Of a stretch of DNA of 11,296 bases, positions 1 through 5,993 are shown in pieces. The translations under genes and the position numbers were made by a program. The notes beneath the pieces were generated by a model. That model made no database searches. It saw only the letters and a list, made by a program, of their open reading frames with translations, and was not told the DNA's origin. The first letter of the stretch is position 1, and every line of letters begins with the position of its first letter. This DNA is from Spirochaeta sp. (GTDB lineage: Bacteria; Spirochaetota; Spirochaetia; Sphaerochaetales; Sphaerochaetaceae): assembly GCA_020054965.1 (NCBI GenBank), contig JAIMZO010000028.1, positions 1 to 11,296 of the forward strand, given 5' to 3'.

Positions 1-562
1 AGATCATGAAACGATTGCACCCATCTATCTTTGCAGAGTCATCAAGCTCATAGGGAATTTGCCGGATGAACTGCACCATGAGGAAGATGAAGAAAGGGAG
101 TCCTGCAAATTGGGGAATGATCAGGGGCTTGAACGAGTTGATCCAACCAATCTTGTGGAAGATGATGAACTGGGGAACCATGACCACCTGGTAGGGAATC
201 ATCATGGTCAGGAACATACAGGCATACCAGAACGACCTACCCCTGAACGGTACCCTGGCGAAGCCATAGGCAACCAAACTGGAAGCAATCACCGCTCCAA
301 AAGTGGAGAGGATCGTATAGTAGAAAGAGTTCTTGAAGAAGGTCGTGAAGGTTATCGTGTTGTTGAACCTCCACCCCCTGATGTAGTGCTCCAAGCTCAG
401 GGATTTGGGTATCAGGGAGCTTGAACCAAATATTTCAGCATTGGTCTTGAATGAGTTGGAAACCATCCAGAGAATCGGATAGAGCATCAGGAATCCAAGG
501 AGGATGACAACGATGTGGAATATGGTTTGGCCGAGAAGATGTTTTGTTTTTCGGTTCAACAT
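1..562 (-). CDS. Carbohydrate ABC transporter permease, MalG type (3' end cut by window edge)
   Basis: Inner-membrane permease subunit of a CUT1-type sugar importer, partner of the MalF-type permease just upstream. The first 187 residues are visible. They start with a basic N-terminus (MLNRKTKH), followed by hydrophobic segments at about 14-36, 80-101, 111-130 and 143-165. The cytoplasmic EAA loop, which docks on the ATPase, begins at about residue 172 as ELDDSAKIDGCNRF; position, Asp and Gly fit the family, but the usual E-A-A core reads D-S-A. The ATG at 560-562 sits one base after the stop of the upstream permease gene, and an AAGGAGGG ribosome binding site lies inside the end of that gene, so the two are likely translationally coupled. 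Family members are about 270-280 residues, so roughly a third is missing to the left. The sugar cannot be told from sequence. Confidence 0.93.
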   Translation of the reverse strand, partial: MLNRKTKHLLGQTIFHIVVILLGFLMLYPILWMVSNSFKTNAEIFGSSSLIPKSLSLEHYIRGWRFNNTITFTTFFKNSFYYTILSTFGAVIASSLVAYGFARVPFRGRSFWYACMFLTMMIPYQVVMVPQFIIFHKIGWINSFKPLIIPQFAGLPFFIFLMVQFIRQIPYELDDSAKIDGCNRFMI

Positions 563-563
563 C

Positions 564-1478
564 TTATTTACCCTCCTTTGCTTCGTAGAAGACCCAATTA
601 TTTGAGGTTTTGAACACAATACCGGTCATAACACCGATTATCAGTACCAGGACCCAGGCGAGGGCACTTCCATAACCCATATCGTAGTACTTGAATGCCC
701 TTTGGTAGAGATAGAGTGCATACACCAAGGTGGAATTGAGGGGGTCTCCTGTTCCTCCTGATACCACAAAGGCTTGGGTAAAGACAGTGAATCCGTTGAT
801 CAACTGCATGACCAGGTTGAAGAAGATGACCGGGGTGATCTGTGGAACGGTAATGTGCGTGAATTTCTTCAGGGGGGTTGCCCCATCGATGGAGGCAGCT
901 TCATAGAGTTCCTTGGGAATCTGTCTGAGTCCAGCAAGGAAGATAAGCATCGAGGATCCAAACTGCCACGTAGCAAGCAGAATCAACGTCCAGATTGCTG
1001 TTGAGGGGTCCCCGATCCAGGACCTGTCGGTGATGATGCCTATTTTTGCCAATGCAGCATTGAGTGCTCCATCAGCCATGAAAAGTCGTCTCCACATGAC
1101 TGCGACGGCGATTGAACCACCGACCAGGGAAGGTACGTAGTATATTGCCTGGTATATCCTGATAGCCCGGGTGCCACGGTTGAAGAGCATGGCAACAAAG
1201 AAGGCAAAGAGCAGGCGTAGCGGTACCGAAACGAATGCATAGAAGAAGGTAACCTTAAGCGATTGCCAGAAGAGTTCATCGCCTAGCATCCTCCTGAAAT
1301 TCTCCAGCCCATTGAACATCGGTTCACCGAGGATGTCATATTCGGTGAAGGAGTAGTAGAGGGAGAAGAGGATCGGGATAATGGAAAAGGCTATGAACCC
1401 CAGCAGCCATGGGCTGATAAAGGCATAGCCGGATAAATCATTCAAGAACGACCGCCTGCGGGATGTGAGTTGCTTCAT
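564..1478 (-). CDS. Carbohydrate ABC transporter permease, MalF type
   Basis: Inner-membrane permease of a CUT1-type sugar ABC importer, 304 residues, close to the usual length for short MalF/UgpA-like proteins. A cytoplasmic basic start (MKQLTSRRRSF) leads into hydrophobic segments at about 17-42, 75-100, 109-130, 162-183, 213-237 and 270-290, giving the expected six. The EAA loop is canonical: ELYEAASIDGA at 190-200 followed by a KKFTHITVP tail. The ATG at 1476-1478 has an AAGGAG site about six bases upstream. It lies between the solute-binding-protein gene (67-base gap that holds a hairpin) and the MalG-type gene (1-base gap), the standard order for sugar operons. Substrate is unknown. No ATPase gene is in view; it may be further left or be a shared multi-sugar ATPase encoded elsewhere. 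Confidence 0.96.
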   Translation of the reverse strand: MKQLTSRRRSFLNDLSGYAFISPWLLGFIAFSIIPILFSLYYSFTEYDILGEPMFNGLENFRRMLGDELFWQSLKVTFFYAFVSVPLRLLFAFFVAMLFNRGTRAIRIYQAIYYVPSLVGGSIAVAVMWRRLFMADGALNAALAKIGIITDRSWIGDPSTAIWTLILLATWQFGSSMLIFLAGLRQIPKELYEAASIDGATPLKKFTHITVPQITPVIFFNLVMQLINGFTVFTQAFVVSGGTGDPLNSTLVYALYLYQRAFKYYDMGYGSALAWVLVLIIGVMTGIVFKTSNNWVFYEAKEGK

Positions 1479-1495
1479 GGGTGCTCCTTCCGGCT

Positions 1496-1530
1496 ATGGA
1501 GGAAGACCCGCAGGAGCAGGTCTTCCCCAT
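1496..1530 (-). other. Intercistronic hairpin between binding-protein and permease genes
   Basis: A perfect 8-bp inverted repeat GGAAGACC / GGTCTTCC (1501-1508 and 1519-1526, 10-base loop) is extended by ATGG / CCAT outside a single bulged A at 1500, giving about 12 pairs. It lies just after the stop of the binding-protein gene and before the ribosome binding site of the permease gene. No T-run follows it in the direction of transcription, so it is not a classical terminator. In comparable operons such hairpins protect the 3' end of the binding-protein mRNA or cause partial termination, so that more binding protein than permease is made. That role here is inference. Confidence 0.6.
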
Positions 1531-1545
1531 AGTGTACCGTTGCGC

Positions 1546-2826
1546 TTACTTCAGGATTTCGTTTCCTCTGCTCATGATCTTGGCAACCCCTTCATCGAGG
1601 GATACACGCTTCATGAGTATCTCTTGGGTAACATCACGTACCATCTTGAGGAACTCACCGCTGCCTGCCGGATCGGGAGCATCAATCGGTCCTGCGTTCC
1701 TGGAAGCAAGACTGATGTAATCGAAAATCTGTTTGTTGATCGGGTCAACCATTGTTGACATGTGCTCGCGTACATCATCAGGAATGGGAACTCCGCGTTC
1801 ACCCATCAATATCTCATTGACTTCAATATCGTTGACAAAGTAGTTGAGGAACTTTGCTGCAAGTTCAGGATTCTCAGCGGAAGCTGGAATGCTGAAGAAC
1901 ATGGAAGGCTTGAGGAAGGTTCCCTTTGCCTTTGCATTCCTGATGTTGGGAAGCAGAGCAATCTCAAGAGGGCGCTGTGCTGCAGCCTGGGTGGAGACAA
2001 ACTGGTTGGACCAGATGAATTCAACCCAAGTCTCACCCTTGGCAATGGCTCCTTCCTCAGGGCTGACGGTAACAAAAGCTGTTTCCGGCTTAATGAGGGC
2101 ACCTGCATCAAGGAGTCTGAGCTGGATTGCATAGAACTCACGCAGAACTGAAGGATCGGTAAAACCAAGACCGGTTTCACCATAGGTGGATGCACCAGTC
2201 TGGCGGATCATGTTGTCGAAACCAACCTTTGGATCAGTGGTGAAGAAGGGGATTGTCTGTACACCAGTCTTCTGGTACACCTGCAGGGCAATGCGTTCAA
2301 AGTCTTCCCAAGTCCAGGTTGCACTATCGATTTGTGAAATGCCTGCCTTCTTGAGAACTGCAGGATCATAGGTAAGACATACAGCGTTGGTGCCCAAGCT
2401 GATACCATACAGTTTCCCGTCAACCATACCACCGGTAAGGAAGGAGTCATTGATCTTGGAGAGGTCAATGATTCCCTTGTCGACATACGGGGTAAGATCA
2501 GCAAGCTGCTTCCTCTCTACCCACTGGAGCATGTACGCATAATCATGCTGCATAAGGTCAGGGAGGCTCCCTGCGGCTGCCTGGGTGTTCATCTTGTCCC
2601 AGTAGCCACTCCAACCGGTTGTCTCGGTTTCAATGGTGACCCCTGGATTCTTGGCTTCGAACAGCTCGACGGCCTTGTAGGTGCGTTCATCGCGGGTAGG
2701 GTTTCCCCACCAGGCGAGTCGCATCGTGTTTGAATCAGGTTCCTCGGGAGCTGCCTGGGCAAAGAGGACACCCGGCAACAACATGAGGATCACCATGGAG
2801 GTGATGAGAACGTTTCTTGCTTTCAT
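1546..2826 (-). CDS. Sugar ABC transporter extracellular solute-binding protein (family 1)
   Basis: Periplasmic binding protein that delivers sugar to the two permeases encoded after it. The chosen ATG (2824-2826) gives 426 residues and has AAGGAG eight bases upstream; a GTG three codons earlier overlaps that site and is unlikely. A signal peptide is clear: MKARN, a hydrophobic stretch at about 6-22, then a probable signal peptidase I site after FAQA (about residue 25). No lipobox cysteine is present, so it should be soluble rather than a lipoprotein. Family features include the first strand MRLAWWGNPTRDERT with following helix, GKLYGISLGTNAVCLTYDP and KKAGI near 137-162, TWTWEDF near 170, and GERGVPIP near 342. 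Length and layout match MalE/UgpB-like proteins (400-450 residues). The ligand cannot be named. A strong sigma70-type promoter lies directly upstream, making this the first gene of the operon. Confidence 0.95.
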   Translation of the reverse strand: MKARNVLITSMVILMLLPGVLFAQAAPEEPDSNTMRLAWWGNPTRDERTYKAVELFEAKNPGVTIETETTGWSGYWDKMNTQAAAGSLPDLMQHDYAYMLQWVERKQLADLTPYVDKGIIDLSKINDSFLTGGMVDGKLYGISLGTNAVCLTYDPAVLKKAGISQIDSATWTWEDFERIALQVYQKTGVQTIPFFTTDPKVGFDNMIRQTGASTYGETGLGFTDPSVLREFYAIQLRLLDAGALIKPETAFVTVSPEEGAIAKGETWVEFIWSNQFVSTQAAAQRPLEIALLPNIRNAKAKGTFLKPSMFFSIPASAENPELAAKFLNYFVNDIEVNEILMGERGVPIPDDVREHMSTMVDPINKQIFDYISLASRNAGPIDAPDPAGSGEFLKMVRDVTQEILMKRVSLDEGVAKIMSRGNEILK

Positions 2827-2857
2827 ACAAATCACTCCTTTTGTTCGTGTTTCCTAT

Positions 2858-2886
2858 AGTGTACGGGCTCGTGTGCAAGATGTCAA
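2858..2886 (-). promoter_or_regulatory. Sigma70-type promoter of the sugar-transport operon
   Basis: Read on the minus strand, TTGACA (2886-2881) is followed by exactly 17 bases and then TACACT (2863-2858). The -35 box is perfect and the -10 matches four of six, including the key T-A and final T. The predicted start is near 2851, leaving a leader of about 25 bases with the AAGGAG site before the ATG at 2826. An imperfect dyad ACTGTAACCAGT (2893-2904) lies just upstream of the -35 box and could be part of an operator. Not experimentally supported. Confidence 0.75.
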
Positions 2887-2917
2887 AAACTTACTGTAAC
2901 CAGTTTTGAACAAAGAA

Positions 2918-2945
2918 GATAATAGGTATGTATTATCCAATAATA
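2918..2945. promoter_or_regulatory. Nested A+T-rich inverted repeats, candidate operator
   Basis: GATAATA (2918-2924) and TATTATC (2931-2937) form a perfect 7-bp inverted repeat around the 6-base spacer GGTATG. The second arm is shared with another perfect repeat: TATTAT (2931-2936), CCA, ATAATA (2940-2945). This makes three copies of one half-site in alternating orientation. The first dyad is centred about 76 bases upstream of the predicted transcription start of the sugar operon, a position typical of activator sites or distal operators. The A+T richness means chance cannot be ruled out; the regulator is unknown. Confidence 0.4.
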
Positions 2946-2955
2946 TGTCGGAATA

Positions 2956-2969
2956 GGACAGAATTGTCC
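2956..2969. repeat. Short perfect inverted repeat GGACA-GAAT-TGTCC
   Basis: A 5-bp perfect dyad with a 4-base centre sits just beyond the T-run of the efp terminator and before the A+T-rich repeats of the sugar operon. It could be a second regulator site or a small back-up hairpin for read-through transcripts. It has no following T-run in the efp direction. Too short to interpret firmly. Confidence 0.3.
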
Positions 2970-2973
2970 AAAG

Positions 2974-3001
2974 AAAAAACCCCCAAGGATTTCCCGGGGG
3001 C
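2974..3001 (-). terminator. Rho-independent terminator of the epmA-efp operon
   Basis: On the minus strand, 19 bases after the efp stop, CCCCC (3000-2996) pairs with GGGGG (2984-2980). The stem can extend inward by two G-T wobbles and one G-C pair around an AAATC loop, and it is followed at once by six T residues (2979-2974). This is a textbook intrinsic terminator and separates efp from the sugar-transport promoter downstream. Confidence 0.9.
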
Positions 3002-3019
3002 TTGTGGATATTGGGTAGG

Positions 3020-3583
3020 TCAGCTGTTGACTCGCTCGATATACTCTTTTGTTTCGGTATTGATGCGGATCTTCTCACCCTGCTTGATGAAAATCGGGAC
3101 ACGGACTTTCAGTCCGGTTTCTGTGGTTACGTACTTGGTTGCACCCTGGACGGTGTCACCCTTTACTGCTTCCTCAGCCTCTGCTACCAGATAAACCACT
3201 TTCGGGGGAAGCTGGATGTCGAGCATCTGATCTTCCCAGAATGTGCACCGGTAGGTTTCCCCGTCCTTCATCAGGAACTCATAGTCTGGGAACGTGGTCA
3301 TCGGTACTTCGATCTGTTCGAAGGTGTCAGTCAGCATGAGATGGAAATGCTCTCCATCGTTGTACAGGTACTGACAGTCACGGTCCATCACAGAGATGTC
3401 TTCAGCGTTATCCTGGGTCTTCATCGTTTCACTCAAGGTCTGGCCTGTTGAGGGGCTCTTCATCTTCAGTCGTACGAAGGCTGAGCCTTTGCCGGGATTT
3501 ACGAACTCTCGGTCAACGACCACAAAGGGTTGTCCTTTGATCAACAAGGCGGTTCCCTTATCGATTTGGCCTGCTTTAATCAT
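3020..3583 (-). CDS. efp: Translation elongation factor P
   Basis: Binds ribosomes stalled at consecutive prolines, between the P and E sites, and helps peptide-bond formation. It has 187 residues, against 188 in E. coli. The N-terminal KOW-like domain (about 1-64) carries the exposed loop NPGKGSAF, with Lys32 in the position that E. coli modifies as Lys34. OB-like domain II (about 66-128) and domain III follow, the latter with the family ending TGLKVRVPIFIKQGEKIRI then NTETKEYIER. The ATG at 3581-3583 has GAGGTAA eight bases upstream. The gene starts 18 bases after the stop of epmA, so the enzyme that would beta-lysylate Lys32 is made from the same transcript. A strong terminator follows. 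The retained Lys (not Arg or a divergent loop) agrees with EpmA-type modification; that modification itself is inferred. Confidence 0.98.
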   Translation of the reverse strand: MIKAGQIDKGTALLIKGQPFVVVDREFVNPGKGSAFVRLKMKSPSTGQTLSETMKTQDNAEDISVMDRDCQYLYNDGEHFHLMLTDTFEQIEVPMTTFPDYEFLMKDGETYRCTFWEDQMLDIQLPPKVVYLVAEAEEAVKGDTVQGATKYVTTETGLKVRVPIFIKQGEKIRINTETKEYIERVNS

Positions 3584-3601
3584 GTGTATTACCTCGTATT
3601 G

Positions 3602-4594
3602 TTACAAATTACGCGTATCGCCATTCCTCAGCATATCAGAAAGCGGAAAAAGAATCACCCCCTGCAGACTGCTTTTATCCATAAGCAACATCAACAGGCG
3701 GTCCAGGCCGACGGCAACACCGGAACACTGGGGCATGGATGCAAAGGTATGGGCAAGGGCAGGGTCGGTATCGGGAATGACAGAGCCACTGTCCATCCTA
3801 TTTTCCACAAGCTTTGCATACTCACTCTGGTAGTAGGCGGAGATAGTGTTTTCGCTTCTCTCTTCGTCATAACAGTTGGCGATCTCCACACCACGAATGT
3901 AGAGTTCCCACCTCCGGCGGTAAAGGCCGTCAGCCTTTGCAAGGCAGGCAATCTGCCTTGGATACTGTTCCAGTACCAAGGGGCGGTCTTGGGGAAGGTT
4001 CGGCTCAACGAAGGTCAGGAAAATCCTGTTGAACGTATCTTCCCAGCTTTCAGGCCCAGGGGGAAGTGAAAGACCGAGTCTCTGTGCTTCATTGGCAAGA
4101 AAGCTTTGCCGTTGGTGCTGCTCCAGGTCTATCCCCGCATAGGTGAGCATTGCCTCTGCAACGGTCATCCTTCTGAAGGGAGGCCTCAGGTCCTGTGGAC
4201 TTCCTTCGTTCAGCAGCGAGGCAATAAGATCCTCTGTAAGGGTAATGGAGTCCTGTTCGTCCGCCCCTATGGTGTAATATTCAAGCATCGAGAACTCGAT
4301 ATTGTGGATATTTCCCAGTTGTTCACTGTTCCTGAAGCAATGGCTGATCTGGTAGATGCTGCCGATTCCCTCAGCAATGAGCTGCTTCATGAAGATTTCT
4401 GGTGAAGGGACCAGGTACAGGTCCTTGGAGGGAAGAAAGGGGTTCTCGAATCGCGTGGAGAAATTTTCTATGGTAGCCTCAGGTATGAGGGTGGGACTGA
4501 GTATGGGGGTGTCGACTTCCGTATAGGAACGTTCGTCAAAAAAGGTACGGATGGCCCTATACATCCTGCTCCTTTGCTGTGCTGCTGTTTTCAT
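3602..4594 (-). CDS. epmA: EF-P beta-lysylation protein EpmA (GenX/PoxA, truncated lysyl-tRNA-synthetase paralogue)
   Basis: Activates (R)-beta-lysine with ATP and transfers it to the conserved lysine of EF-P. The protein is a class II synthetase catalytic core without an anticodon-binding domain, 330 residues from this start (E. coli EpmA 325). Motif 1 is IRTFFDERSYTEVDTPIL near 15-32, motif 2 is HCFRNSEQLGNIHNIEFSM near 85-103, and motif 3 is GVAVGLDRLLML near 292-303. Substrate-pocket stretches LVPSPEIFMKQL and GVEIANCYDE are also present. Start choice is uncertain: the ATG at 4594 keeps the RSR segment that aligns with the family N-terminus but has no good ribosome binding site, whereas an ATG at 4564 (MYRAIR, 320 residues) has AAAGGAG five bases upstream. 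Longer readings into 4690 would overlap mnmE and lack homology. It sits 18 bases before efp and is divergent from mnmE. EpmB, the lysine 2,3-aminomutase that supplies beta-lysine, is not in the window. Confidence 0.93.
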   Translation of the reverse strand: MKTAAQQRSRMYRAIRTFFDERSYTEVDTPILSPTLIPEATIENFSTRFENPFLPSKDLYLVPSPEIFMKQLIAEGIGSIYQISHCFRNSEQLGNIHNIEFSMLEYYTIGADEQDSITLTEDLIASLLNEGSPQDLRPPFRRMTVAEAMLTYAGIDLEQHQRQSFLANEAQRLGLSLPPGPESWEDTFNRIFLTFVEPNLPQDRPLVLEQYPRQIACLAKADGLYRRRWELYIRGVEIANCYDEERSENTISAYYQSEYAKLVENRMDSGSVIPDTDPALAHTFASMPQCSGVAVGLDRLLMLLMDKSSLQGVILFPLSDMLRNGDTRNL

Positions 4595-4624
4595 GGGATC
4601 ATCATAGCCAGAGGGCCGCTTGTG

Positions 4625-4654
4625 TTGCAAGCATACCATGCAAAACAGTATACT
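4625..4654 (+). promoter_or_regulatory. Promoter of the mnmE-mnmG-rsmG-ftsK operon
   Basis: TTGCAA (4625-4630), an 18-base spacer and TATACT (4649-4654) form a good sigma70-type promoter facing mnmE. The usual distance from the -10 box puts transcription start at about 4661-4662, which is the A of the favoured mnmE ATG. The message may therefore be leaderless. The -10 box is the core of the palindrome AGTATACT (4647-4654), so the same bases also offer a -10 to the opposite strand. Confidence 0.6.
4630..4654 (-). promoter_or_regulatory. Candidate promoter(s) for epmA-efp
   Basis: Two possible -10 elements face left in the short gap before epmA. One is TATACT (4652-4647), half of the palindrome AGTATACT, with a weak -35 TTACAT 19 bases upstream inside mnmE. 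The other is an extended -10, TGGTATGCT (4638-4630), which needs no good -35. They would give leaders of about 45 or 30 bases before the ATG at 4594. I cannot decide between them. Confidence 0.4.
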
Positions 4655-4661
4655 CACTCCT

Positions 4662-5990
4662 ATGAGAGAGTATGTAACCGACGATATCATCTATGCCCTT
4701 GCCACCCCATGGGCACAGAGCGCCTTAGCGGTCATCAGGGTGAGTGGAGAAGGGTGCAAATCACTGCTAGCAACCCATTTTTCGCGGCCTAAGGCCCTAA
4801 AAGAAGCGGATAATGCCACATTGGTGCATGGATACCTGCAGGACGAAGCAGGAAGAAAGCTGGATGAGGTTGTTGCTGCCGTTTATACGGAAGGCCACGG
4901 GTATACCCTGGAGGAAGCAATAGAATTCACTTGTCATGGTTCACTTGCCGTGATCAAGGAAATTTTGGGAATGTTTTCCCGACTGGGTATGCGTAGTGCC
5001 GAGGGTGGTGAATTCACCTTCCGTGCATTCTTGCACGGCCGTTTGGATCTGACCCAGGCAGAGGCTGTCCAGGAGCTGGTGGTAAGCCAGAGTGAACGTT
5101 CCAGGGCCCTTGCCCTGGGGAGGCTTGAAGGGAGCCTGAAGGATCGGATCAGCTCGCTCAAGCAGCAATTGATGCAGGTCATGGCTGCCGTTGAGGTACA
5201 ACTCGACTATGCAGAGGATGAACTGGATGCATTTGTGTTTCCCCGTGCCCAGCTCGTTGATTTGATTGGGCAGCTCCACCATCTCTCTGAGACCTACCAG
5301 GTAGGAAAGCTCTACAAGAGCGGGGCCCGGATCGTGCTTGCCGGTTCTACCAATGCAGGGAAAAGCTCTCTCTTCAATTTGCTATTGAAACAGGAGCGAT
5401 CGATAGTCAGCCCTGTAAAGGGGACCACCCGTGACTATATAGAAGCCGACCTATCGATCGAGGGTATCCCGATTCGTCTGTACGATACAGCGGGACTCAG
5501 GGAGAGCTCTGACAGTATTGAGAGTGAAGGCATTAGACGAACAGAACGCCTTATTGGTCAGGCCGACCTGGTGGTATTTCTTGTTGACAGCACCATGATG
5601 GGGCACGTACCAGAAGAGGATGAACGGACCTTGGTGGTCTACAACAAAAGTGATCTTGCAAAGCCACCTCAGGGGAAGTTGGCTATCAGTGCCCAAAGTG
5701 GGGAAGGAGTGGATCGTTTGCTCCATGAGATCTCCACGCGCCTGACCAGTGGGTTCTCTGTCAGTGGTGATGAACTCCTGATCATTGAATCGGAGCGACA
5801 ATACCAACTCTTGAATGCAAGCGAAGTGGCGCTTATTCGAGCGCTTGAACTGGTGGATGAGGATATCCCGTTGGATATAACCGCCGTAGAGCTGGGAGAG
5901 GCGTTGGACAATCTTGGGCAGTTGACCGGTGAGGTTACCCCCTCCGATATTCTTGAGACAATCTTCAGTGGATTTTGTGTAGGAAAATAA
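4662..5990 (+). CDS. mnmE: tRNA uridine-5-carboxymethylaminomethyl modification GTPase MnmE
   Basis: GTPase that works with MnmG to add the (carboxymethyl)aminomethyl group at C5 of the wobble uridine (U34) in a set of tRNAs. It has 442 residues, close to the 454 of E. coli. The N-terminal tetrahydrofolate-binding domain (about 1-118) begins MREYVTDDIIYALATP. A helical domain follows, with the inserted G domain at about 225-375: G1 GSTNAGKSS (228-236), G2 TTRD (255-258), G3 DTAG (275-278), G4 NKSD (328-331), G5 SAQ (343-345). The C-terminus keeps the conserved FCVGK (438-442) with its functional cysteine. The ATG at 4662 is chosen because the family starts a few residues before the D-I-x-A-x-A-T-P stretch; TTG 4620 and ATG 4638 upstream would add residues without homology. 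None has a ribosome binding site. It is first in the operon; mnmG starts 3 bases after its stop. Confidence 0.96.
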   Translation: MREYVTDDIIYALATPWAQSALAVIRVSGEGCKSLLATHFSRPKALKEADNATLVHGYLQDEAGRKLDEVVAAVYTEGHGYTLEEAIEFTCHGSLAVIKEILGMFSRLGMRSAEGGEFTFRAFLHGRLDLTQAEAVQELVVSQSERSRALALGRLEGSLKDRISSLKQQLMQVMAAVEVQLDYAEDELDAFVFPRAQLVDLIGQLHHLSETYQVGKLYKSGARIVLAGSTNAGKSSLFNLLLKQERSIVSPVKGTTRDYIEADLSIEGIPIRLYDTAGLRESSDSIESEGIRRTERLIGQADLVVFLVDSTMMGHVPEEDERTLVVYNKSDLAKPPQGKLAISAQSGEGVDRLLHEISTRLTSGFSVSGDELLIIESERQYQLLNASEVALIRALELVDEDIPLDITAVELGEALDNLGQLTGEVTPSDILETIFSGFCVGK

Positions 5991-5993
5991 TAT

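Noticed and set aside
59..424. 121-codon plus-strand open frame
   Set aside because: Shadow of the MalG-type permease gene; the translation is charge- and His-rich, as expected from reading membrane-protein codons backwards.
1529..1537. ATAGTGTAC, repeated at 2856-2864 where it forms the -10 box of the sugar operon
   Set aside because: At 1529-1537 no usable -35 lies 16-19 bases upstream on the minus strand, so an internal permease promoter is not supported; a 9-base match of this kind can be chance.
2928..3451. Plus-strand frames (88 and 149 codons) over the efp terminator and efp
   Set aside because: They run through an intrinsic terminator and antisense to a fully conserved EF-P; no ribosome binding site or homology.
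4596..4690. Upstream extension of EpmA (additional 32 residues)
   Set aside because: The extra residues lack family similarity, would begin inside mnmE, and would remove the room needed for the promoter region.
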